12,786 nucleotides of DNA from Bacillota bacterium. Lineage in GTDB: Bacteria > Bacillota > Clostridia > Lachnospirales > Lachnospiraceae. A program made the position numbers and the translations under genes. The DNA is taken from positions 1 through 12,786 of the forward strand of contig JAEZFH010000449.1 in the NCBI GenBank assembly GCA_023437885.1, given 5' to 3'. Each line of letters begins with the position of its first letter. The first letter of the stretch is position 1. Shown piece after piece: positions 6,660 through 12,786 of this stretch. The notes below the pieces were generated by a model that was given only the letters and a program-made list of their open reading frames with translations, searched no databases and was not told the origin of the DNA.

Positions 6660-8363
6660 TTACTGGACCGGCCGCAGGTTCACCAAGTTCACATTGCTGG
6701 TGATCGGGGCCTCCACATCTGTCCAGCCGGTCAAATTCTTTCCGTCATAATAGGGTATATGTCCGCTGGAATTATACATCGGCAGGAATACATAGTCCTT
6801 TGCAAGTAAATCCTGTATTTGATAAAAAATCTCTTTCCGTTTTGCTTCATCCACTTCATTTGCTACTTCTGCAAGCAGTGCGTCCATCTCCTCGCTCCGG
6901 TAACGGAAATAATTTAAGCCGGGTGTTGCCTGTCCGACAGGTGCGGTCATATTGGAATTAAAGCAGGTATTCAGTGCCGCATAAGGATCCGGAGGGAAGG
7001 AAATTCCCATCTGAAGCAGGTCATATTCTCCAGTCTGTGCTAATTCAGTAAGCTCCGGCCAGGTAGCAAGCTTCGGAATAATCTCAATACCGAGGTTTAA
7101 CAGCCATTGCTGTATCATCCCTGCTTCCATCTGTTGAGCGGGTGCTCCGGATGCATTATGATAGGTGAAGGACAGACGCTTTCCATTCTTTTCATAGATT
7201 CCATCCTTGGCCTTTACATATCCTGCTTCCTCCAATACTGCCTTAGCAGCTTCCAGATCAAAGGACAGTGACTTCTTTGCATTCTCATTGACATCCTCTC
7301 CAAAAAGGTCCGGCAGCCATCCGATACTGGTGGGAAGCACACCGTTGTACTCGCCCTTGGCAATTAAGTCCGTCTGGTTAATCGCCATCGCCATTGCTTT
7401 TCTTACCGCAACATCGGCCAACAGCTCATTGCCATGATTCATCAGTACGCTGAAATTACCGAGACCGGCAAATACATCCATTTTAGCATTTTCCTTAGTA
7501 TTAAACTCAGGAATACTTGACATGGCCATGGTTCCGAAGGTACAGTCAATCTCGCCCTTCAACAGTCCCAAGGTACAGTTTGGTGCAGTATTGTACATGG
7601 TAATGAGCATACCATCCGTTTTAGGAGTTCCTCTCCAGTATTCCTTAAATGCATCCAAGGTAATGGAGGTTCCGGTAACGTATTCCTTAAAGATAAACGG
7701 GCCCGTACCGATCGGGTTCTCATTGGTATAGTTGGCGGCATCCTCCTTCTCCCAGATATGCTTGGGAACAATAAGGATCTGTGACAGGTATTCCGGTAAG
7801 GATACCAGCGGTTTTGACAGGGTGAAGATTAATTGGTTGCCGTTAGCCTTCACATCCGTCAGCGTATTCCATAAGCCGAATTTGTCATAAGCGGGGACTA
7901 TTTTGATTGCCTGCATGGTATATACGGCATCCTCCGCTGTCAGGGGCTGCCCGTCCTGCCACTTAACATTTTCATTCATGGTAAAGGTAAGCTCAGTCTT
8001 ATCCGCATTCCAAGTATAATCCAGCGCCAGGGAAGGCTCCAGGGTACCTTTCTTTTCGTTAAACAGCATAAGCGGTTCATATATTATTTTCAGCATATTC
8101 GCAAAGGTACCCGAAGTAGCAAAGGGGTTTTTATTAGCCATCTGAGTATCTACCACATACTCTCCGACTCGGATGAGTCCTCCCGTAATTTCCCCTGACG
8201 GTGCTTCCTCCTTTGCCGCCTCACCCTGATCCTGCCCGGTGGTCTCCTGCGTCTTGTCCGTTACAGGTGTGCCGTCACTGCCGACCGCCGGCGGTTTACC
8301 GCAAGCTGAGCCCAGCAAAGCTGTTACCAGCAATAGTGACAATAGCTTTGTAATTTTTTTCAT
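6660..8363 (-). CDS. ABC transporter solute-binding lipoprotein, SBP_bac_5 (DppA/OppA-like) family
   Basis: Extracellular substrate-binding protein of the importer, 567 residues, tethered to the membrane outer face. It starts with a lipoprotein signal peptide: MKKITK, a hydrophobic stretch, then LLGSAC with the lipidated Cys21. A linker rich in Ser, Thr, Gly and Glu follows (about 22-57). The mature part shows family marks: an early segment like NPFATSGTFANMLKIIYEPL, WQDGQPLTAEDAVYTM, NPIGTGPF and VRKAMAMAINQ. The start is ATG 8363 with AAGGAGG 9 bases upstream. An earlier in-frame ATG at 8426 is rejected because the candidate -10 element lies inside that extension. The gene ends with two stop codons in a row. 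It is the first gene of the cluster and divergent from the regulator genes. This family binds peptides, nickel complexes or oligosaccharides; the sulfatases downstream make a sulfated glycan plausible but not shown. Confidence 0.95.
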   Translation of the reverse strand: MKKITKLLSLLLVTALLGSACGKPPAVGSDGTPVTDKTQETTGQDQGEAAKEEAPSGEITGGLIRVGEYVVDTQMANKNPFATSGTFANMLKIIYEPLMLFNEKKGTLEPSLALDYTWNADKTELTFTMNENVKWQDGQPLTAEDAVYTMQAIKIVPAYDKFGLWNTLTDVKANGNQLIFTLSKPLVSLPEYLSQILIVPKHIWEKEDAANYTNENPIGTGPFIFKEYVTGTSITLDAFKEYWRGTPKTDGMLITMYNTAPNCTLGLLKGEIDCTFGTMAMSSIPEFNTKENAKMDVFAGLGNFSVLMNHGNELLADVAVRKAMAMAINQTDLIAKGEYNGVLPTSIGWLPDLFGEDVNENAKKSLSFDLEAAKAVLEEAGYVKAKDGIYEKNGKRLSFTYHNASGAPAQQMEAGMIQQWLLNLGIEIIPKLATWPELTELAQTGEYDLLQMGISFPPDPYAALNTCFNSNMTAPVGQATPGLNYFRYRSEEMDALLAEVANEVDEAKRKEIFYQIQDLLAKDYVFLPMYNSSGHIPYYDGKNLTGWTDVEAPITSNVNLVNLRPVQ

Positions 8364-8417
8364 TTTCTGATTCCTCCTTGTCTTTTTAATCACAGCAGCT
8401 TTTCCTCTGTTATCTGT

Positions 8418-8423
8418 ATTATA
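8418..8423 (-). promoter_or_regulatory. Candidate -10 element for the transporter-sulfatase cluster
   Basis: TATAAT on the minus strand lies 54 bases upstream of the binding-protein start codon. The sequence 16-18 bp further upstream (around GTCGAT) is a poor -35 element. A perfect -10 without a -35 is what an activator-dependent promoter often looks like, which fits control by the divergent response regulator. No transcript data are available. Confidence 0.45.
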
Positions 8424-8467
8424 CAAAACATCAACCCCAAATCGACATGCAATATATTAAAATTAAT

Positions 8468-8496
8468 TTGTACTTTATTCACTTTTATGATATTTT
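8468..8496 (+). promoter_or_regulatory. Candidate promoter for the two-component genes
   Basis: TTGTAC (8468-8473), a 17 bp spacer and TATTTT (8491-8496) preceded by TGA, which gives an extended -10. Each hexamer is only a moderate match (3 of 6 and 4 of 6). The region is AT-rich, so chance matches are easy; a weaker alternative is TTGTAG at 8501 with TATTTA at 8524. Confidence 0.3.
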
Positions 8497-8525
8497 AAAG
8501 TTGTAGACATAACTATTTGTGAATA
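8476..8525. repeat. Inverted repeat TATTCAC / GTGAATA in the divergent promoter region
   Basis: TATTCAC (8476-8482) and its exact reverse complement GTGAATA (8519-8525) are 36 bp apart, centred between the two divergent units and upstream of both. They could be operator half-sites for the AraC-type regulator. Chance is a real alternative, as seven-base matches occur easily in AT-rich DNA. Confidence 0.3.
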
Positions 8526-8570
8526 TTTAACATATTTATCCGCAGCAGTGATATTTCAGGAGGTCAGGAC

Positions 8571-9296
8571 ATGTATCGAATCGTAATTATTGATGATGAA
8601 CCCTGGGTAGGGGCTGTATTAATGGAGAACATCGATTGGAGCCGGTTGGGGTTCCAGATCGCAGGGCTATACACTCATCCCGGAGAGGCACTCAAATCCA
8701 TTTGCGAAATCAACCCGGAGATTGTAATTACCGATATCTCCATGCCTATGATAAACGGGCTTGATTTAATCAAGAGGGCAAAGATGGATGGATGTACCAG
8801 CCGCTTTGTCATTTTAACTGCCTACAAGGATTTTGATTATGCCAAGCAGGCCATTTCCCTGGATGTGGAAGACTACTGTCTGAAGCCGATTGAGATCAAC
8901 GAAACCCTGATGCTGTTCCGCCGATTAAAAGATAAGCTGGATGCGGAGCACGTGGATGAAATAGAGGAATTTCCTGCAACCCGATTTGAAGAAATTCTGG
9001 AATATATACATACGCATATGAATGAACGTCTGTCCTTACAAGATATCAGCGACCGCTTTTACATTAACCGCAATTATATCTGCAACCTTTTTAAAAAACA
9101 TCAAAATACTACTTTTTCTCAATATCTTACGGAAAAACGGCTGAGCCGGGCTAAACACCTTTTAACCGGCACCGGCCTTTCCCTGGCAGAAATTGCAGAT
9201 AAGGTCGGCTTTAAGGATGAATTTTATTTTAACAAGGTATTCAAAAAAAGCGAAAGCATCTCTCCGGGTTTATATCGGAAGTTAAATAAAATCTAA
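8571..9296 (+). CDS. Response regulator, receiver plus AraC-type DNA-binding domain (YesN-like, compact)
   Basis: Cytoplasmic transcription regulator, 241 residues. The receiver domain (about 2-118) has the acidic pair Asp8-Asp9, phosphoacceptor Asp55 in ITDISMP, Thr83 in ILTAY and Lys105 in LKP, so the phosphorylation site is complete. An AraC-type double helix-turn-helix fills about 142-241, with LSLQDISDRFYINRNYICNLF as first unit and LSLAEIADKVGFKDEFYFNKVF as second. Typical YesN proteins are much longer because of a middle region; here the linker is only about 20 residues. GGAGG lies 9 bases before the ATG. The kinase gene follows after 12 bp. Divergent orientation to the binding-protein gene suggests that it activates the transporter-sulfatase cluster and perhaps its own operon. 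Confidence 0.95.
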   Translation: MYRIVIIDDEPWVGAVLMENIDWSRLGFQIAGLYTHPGEALKSICEINPEIVITDISMPMINGLDLIKRAKMDGCTSRFVILTAYKDFDYAKQAISLDVEDYCLKPIEINETLMLFRRLKDKLDAEHVDEIEEFPATRFEEILEYIHTHMNERLSLQDISDRFYINRNYICNLFKKHQNTTFSQYLTEKRLSRAKHLLTGTGLSLAEIADKVGFKDEFYFNKVFKKSESISPGLYRKLNKI

Positions 9297-9308
9297 GGGG
9301 ATAAAGCC

Positions 9309-11054
9309 ATGACAGGAAAAACACGCAGTATCATAAAAACCTTTACCAGACTGTTTATCGCATCTTTAATAACCTTCAGTCTTCTCCTGCTTCTGTCCGC
9401 CATCTGGTTTACGTTAAGCGCCAAGGAAGCCTCCCGGGAATATCTTGACAGCAATCTTACCAAAATCTCCCAGAGTTTGAACGAATATTTCTACAATATT
9501 GAAAAGATAGGTTTTGGAATTTCTTCGAACTGGTCTTTTGCAAATCTGTATAATGCTGCTGCCAATTCGGATAAATCCTCCTATGTGGAAAATGCCTACC
9601 AGATCTCTAATTTCATTTGCAGCTACAATACCGGTATTACAGATATCATGGTGGTGGATACGAACGGAATTGCCAGAAGTTATTTTGCAGGAATCAATTA
9701 CAATATTATTAAGGATATCCCGGAACAGACCATATTTCTGGATTCCAGCAATTTAGAGCGAAGCTTTTTCTTTTTCTCTGAGGACAGCGTCTGGAATGAA
9801 GATTATTTTGTATATTGCGTTCCTATTTTTAGCGTGGAAAACAGTTTGACCGCTTTAAGAAAGGTAGCCACCGGGGTATTGCTTTGCAATAAAAAGCAGC
9901 TGAAGCAAATTCTCGGCTATGACCAATCTCTAGCTTCGGAATACTATACCTTATATTACGCGGACCAGTATATTACCTCCAATCTGAAGGACCGTGACAC
10001 CTTTACCACCCCAGGCAATGCTTTGAAGAATTCCCTTCCCCTGACCTATGACAAGCTTTCCGTAACCGGGGTCCATATCCCTCATTATCTAAAAAATAAT
10101 TTGTCCCCCCTGCTTATATTCGGTACCGCGCTCTTGTTTCTGCTGATTGCCATGCTCTTGCTGGTTGCTTATCATGTCCGTATCTGCATAACCCGTCCCA
10201 TCGGACAGGTAAAAACGCAGCTTTACAATTTTAACAGCGGTGACCTGAATAAACGGATTGACCTGACTAATATCGATGAAATTGATGAAATTATTATTGA
10301 TATGAACCATATGATAGAAGAAATCAAGACTATTACCAAGAAAATATTTATAACCCAGGACACTCTGTATGAAACAGAGCTTCGCAAAAAGGAAGCCGAG
10401 CTCTATGCACTTCAAAGCCAGATTAATCCCCACTTTCTCTATAACACGCTGCAATGCATCAGCGGACTGGCAGCACTAAAACGGTTTCAGGATATTAATG
10501 AAGTGGCGTTATCCATGTCTGAGGTTTTTAAATACTCCATAAAACCCGGCGAATTTGTCACTTGCGTAGAAGAAATCCGGATTATTTACAAGTATCTTTC
10601 CATATACAAAATCCGTTTTAACGGAAACCTGGACTATGAGATTGATGTTGCTGACGAAATATTGGACTGTCCTATGGTAAAAATGATTATACAGCCTACG
10701 GTGGAAAATGCCATGGTCCACGGCTTTGTGGATACGGATAAAAAGCCTATGTTTCATATCATCGGAAGAATACAGGAGGGAAATATCCTGTTTCGAATCA
10801 TTGATAACGGCATGGGAATTTCCCACGAAAAATTATCCGTGATAAAGAAATTGCTGGAACGCAGTTTTTCCGATTCCATTAAAGATCAAACCTCCTTCGG
10901 CTTGGGGCTATATAATATTAACCGTCGAATCAGGCTGGTATATGGGGATAACTACGGTATCAGCCTGTTCAGCAACCCCAACGGAACAGAGGTGGATATC
11001 CTCATTCCCATGGAACTACCCGCGAATAATTCAACCTCTGCCGTCCTTGTGTAG
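9309..11054 (+). CDS. Membrane sensor histidine kinase, LytS/YesM type
   Basis: Sensor kinase, 581 residues, partner of the preceding response regulator. A first membrane helix (about 14-34) and a second (about 266-290) enclose an extracellular sensor region of about 230 residues with no motif I can name, probably Cache-like. A HAMP linker follows with RPIGQV and a coiled stretch. The phosphoacceptor is His375 in QSQINPHFLYNTLQ, the signature of the His_kinase family (Pfam PF06580). The ATP-binding domain has QPTVENA with Asn467 (N box), DNGMGI at 499-504 (G1) and GLGLYN at 531-536 (G2). All parts needed for activity are present. The start has AAGGGGA 7 bases upstream, overlapping the stop of the regulator gene, so the two are one operon. 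YesM-type kinases usually control glycan uptake genes; the signal here may be the transported ligand, with or without the binding protein. Confidence 0.95.
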   Translation: MTGKTRSIIKTFTRLFIASLITFSLLLLLSAIWFTLSAKEASREYLDSNLTKISQSLNEYFYNIEKIGFGISSNWSFANLYNAAANSDKSSYVENAYQISNFICSYNTGITDIMVVDTNGIARSYFAGINYNIIKDIPEQTIFLDSSNLERSFFFFSEDSVWNEDYFVYCVPIFSVENSLTALRKVATGVLLCNKKQLKQILGYDQSLASEYYTLYYADQYITSNLKDRDTFTTPGNALKNSLPLTYDKLSVTGVHIPHYLKNNLSPLLIFGTALLFLLIAMLLLVAYHVRICITRPIGQVKTQLYNFNSGDLNKRIDLTNIDEIDEIIIDMNHMIEEIKTITKKIFITQDTLYETELRKKEAELYALQSQINPHFLYNTLQCISGLAALKRFQDINEVALSMSEVFKYSIKPGEFVTCVEEIRIIYKYLSIYKIRFNGNLDYEIDVADEILDCPMVKMIIQPTVENAMVHGFVDTDKKPMFHIIGRIQEGNILFRIIDNGMGISHEKLSVIKKLLERSFSDSIKDQTSFGLGLYNINRRIRLVYGDNYGISLFSNPNGTEVDILIPMELPANNSTSAVLV

Positions 11055-11127
11055 GCTTACTTCCGCTTGTCTTCCTTTAAGAAAATGCCTAGACGCCTTG
11101 GAAAGATTTCAAACGATTGTTAGACGG

Positions 11128-12699
11128 TTAATACAGGGTAAATTCAAATGTTAAATTAGCCATCGCAACCTTATCCCCGTGCTTTAACTCCCATTTCTCA
11201 TAGGAGTTGAGTACTGCCCCATTCACATAAGTTCCATTGGTGGAATTTAAATCGGTAATATAATATTTACTCTCTTCCTTTGTAATCTTGGCATGATATC
11301 GACTGACTACGCTTTTTTTGAGACAGTAATCCACATTTTTGCGTAGTTTTCCGATTAAGAAGGGGAATTCTGTGATTGGAACAGAGGGGCAAAGCTCCTC
11401 ATCCAAGGATTTTAATTGTATTGTTGTATCTAAGGCTAGAGAATGATCCCTGTCATTTAAGATACAAGTCGGATTATACTCCTCCTCATCCACCCCTTCT
11501 TTCTTTTCCTCAGAAATTACTCTGCCTGAGTATAACTCATCCGGTTCCTCTCTATGTAGCATGGAATGCAATATACTATGCTCTCTCCCCGTAAGCCGGG
11601 CGAATTCGAAAGCAGAGGGTACGGTATCCATATTTTCTCTGTACTTAGTGTCCGTCTGGGGCAGTTCTTCCATCTCCTCCTGTCTTGGATCAATATATTC
11701 TCTTGCTGTTATTATCTTAGCCAGCTTGTTATTGCCGTTCCAAATTATCCGCATCAGATAAGTCTCCACACACAGAAGAATTAATATGAGGCCCAGTAAT
11801 TTACCATATTCTATCCTCTCACCATAGGTATTGTACAAAATACCCGATGTAAAACCCAGAACAAGAATCAAAATTCCGGTAATAAAGCAGGCTCCCGTAA
11901 GCAGATAAGCTGTGACTGGATATCGGAAGACCTCCCTTTCTTCTTCCAGCCTTTCCATAACGACAGGAATATCCATATGCCCGTACTCCGAGGGCTTCTC
12001 CTTCTCTTTTATCCTTTTTATTTGGAATTCTTCATTGGTCCTAAGATATGCTGCCTGTTGTCTGCCATTGTCTTCCGACCGATTTCCGCTTTGTATATCA
12101 TTTAAGGCCGCAGCTTCCCCTCTAGTTCTAATGTTCTTAGGTATATTTCCTTCTGTATTCTGTTTGCGAAGGATTCCAGAGAACCGGGCAAGGGTGAAAT
12201 CCTCTTCCCGGCTGACTGCATAAAGCTGATATACCAGCGCTACAGCCTCTTTATCTCCATAATCCACCTTATTCATCAGGTATTCCAAAAGACAGCTCAT
12301 CTGCTTTCTGCTATCCTTACGGTATCCGGAAAGAAAACACAGGGAAGGTGTATTCGTTATTATATCCAGATAGATGTACTCTGGCGCAAGTATGAAATCA
12401 TCCTCGGGAAGAAGATGCTCATACGCCAATTCCAGAGCTGCCAGAATACACTCCATGAGCAGCTTCAGCTGCTCATGGGACAAAAGCTTCTTCTCAAAAA
12501 GATGGATCATGGATTGCTTCCCGGTAATCTCATAATAAAACAGTATCTGATTATCGATCGAATGCTGCTGCAGCAAAAGGATCGCATCTGATATTGGTTC
12601 TTCCAGCATCCGAATACAATAGGACTCAATAAAATTCTCTTCCGGTTTCCGTATGACCATATAATTATGTTTCAAATCCCTTTTATATTCAACCTTCAC
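11128..12699 (-). CDS. Membrane protein with C-terminal FHA domain, DUF6382-like N-terminus
   Basis: 523 residues from the chosen start. The N-terminal part (about 1-170) opens with KVEYKRDLKHNYMVI and resembles the DUF6382 family found with FHA domains in Clostridia; I recognise it by overall pattern, not by catalytic motifs. A polar, charged linker follows, then two membrane helices at about 261-288 and 300-319, an acidic cytoplasmic segment, and an FHA domain at about 440-523 with SRYH at 466-469 and NSTNGT at 485-490, the residues that bind phosphothreonine. The FHA domain is therefore expected to bind a protein phosphorylated by a Ser/Thr kinase. Such genes often stand near Flp/Tad pilus operons, but nothing of the kind is visible here. 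I chose GTG 12699 because the conserved part begins there; an upstream ATG at 12750 would add 17 residues read through a run of nine G. It converges on the kinase gene and is unlikely to belong to the transporter system. Confidence 0.88.
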   Translation of the reverse strand: MKVEYKRDLKHNYMVIRKPEENFIESYCIRMLEEPISDAILLLQQHSIDNQILFYYEITGKQSMIHLFEKKLLSHEQLKLLMECILAALELAYEHLLPEDDFILAPEYIYLDIITNTPSLCFLSGYRKDSRKQMSCLLEYLMNKVDYGDKEAVALVYQLYAVSREEDFTLARFSGILRKQNTEGNIPKNIRTRGEAAALNDIQSGNRSEDNGRQQAAYLRTNEEFQIKRIKEKEKPSEYGHMDIPVVMERLEEEREVFRYPVTAYLLTGACFITGILILVLGFTSGILYNTYGERIEYGKLLGLILILLCVETYLMRIIWNGNNKLAKIITAREYIDPRQEEMEELPQTDTKYRENMDTVPSAFEFARLTGREHSILHSMLHREEPDELYSGRVISEEKKEGVDEEEYNPTCILNDRDHSLALDTTIQLKSLDEELCPSVPITEFPFLIGKLRKNVDYCLKKSVVSRYHAKITKEESKYYITDLNSTNGTYVNGAVLNSYEKWELKHGDKVAMANLTFEFTLY

Positions 12700-12704
12700 C
12701 TCAG

Positions 12705-12713
12705 CCCCCCCCC
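12705..12713 (-). repeat. Run of nine G just before the FHA gene start
   Basis: Nine G in a row on the minus strand, 5 bases upstream of the GTG start, following GAGGAGA. It may serve as the ribosome binding site itself, since G-rich sequence can pair with the CCUCC of 16S rRNA. Such runs are prone to length change by slippage and to sequencing error. Confidence 0.7.
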
Positions 12714-12732
12714 TCTCCTCTATTACGGATGG

Positions 12733-12786
12733 TCTCTTCCGGACAGACACTCCGAACGACCTCTTTCGGATAGTCTCTCTCTAGAT
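12733..12786. repeat. Imperfect direct repeat with small inverted repeat upstream of the FHA gene
   Basis: Two copies of a pattern like CTCTTYCGGAYAGWCW start at about 12735 and 12762, 27 bp apart, matching at about 12 of 16 positions. Between and within them TCCGAA (12751-12756) and TTCGGA (12765-12770) form a 6 bp inverted repeat with an 8-base loop. No promoter is evident; the region is cut by the window edge. Confidence 0.35.

Noticed and set aside
8364..8426. N-terminal extension of the binding protein by 21 residues from ATG 8426.
   Set aside because: It would put a charged stretch before the lipoprotein signal peptide and overlaps the candidate -10; the ATG at 8363 has a strong ribosome binding site.
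11055..11127. A bidirectional terminator expected between the convergent kinase and FHA genes.
   Set aside because: I found no stable stem followed by a T run on either strand in these 73 bp; only a short direct repeat TAGACG, which has no evident meaning.

Overview
The window looks like a chromosomal stretch from a Gram-positive anaerobe of the class Clostridia, most likely a Lachnospiraceae relative. This rests on the strong AGGAGG-type ribosome binding sites, moderate GC content, a YesM/YesN-type two-component pair, Firmicutes-style lipoprotein and oligopeptide-type ABC transporter genes, and an FHA protein whose N-terminal half resembles the Firmicutes DUF6382 family. Species cannot be told from the sequence alone. 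I see no mobile element, phage gene, tRNA, rRNA or CRISPR array.

Positions 1 to about 8363 are one long minus-strand gene cluster, read right to left: a solute-binding lipoprotein (6660-8363), two inner-membrane permeases of the DppB and DppC types (5579-6565, 4676-5563), two ATPases of the DppD and DppF types (3658-4638, 2639-3661), and then two sulfatases (1114-2457, and one that runs off the left edge, 1-1052). Gaps are short or overlapping except for a 94 bp gap holding a strong hairpin after the binding-protein gene, and a gap of about 145-180 bp before the first sulfatase that holds three 19 bp repeats carrying Shine-Dalgarno sequences.

Divergent from this cluster, 8571-11054 on the plus strand encodes a compact AraC-type response regulator followed by a membrane sensor kinase of the LytS/YesM type. 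The 207 bp between the two divergent units holds candidate promoters in both directions and an inverted repeat. The simplest reading is that the kinase and regulator sense an extracellular signal and switch on the transporter-sulfatase cluster. The transporter would import a ligand, probably sulfated, and the sulfatases, which lack signal peptides, would remove sulfate inside the cell. An oligopeptide-family transporter next to sulfatases suggests a sulfated oligosaccharide or glycopeptide rather than a plain peptide; that step is inference.

The right end, 11128-12699 on the minus strand, holds an unrelated gene for a membrane protein with a C-terminal FHA phosphothreonine-binding domain. It converges on the kinase gene, and a run of nine G lies just upstream of its probable GTG start. 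Its operon partners lie beyond the right edge.
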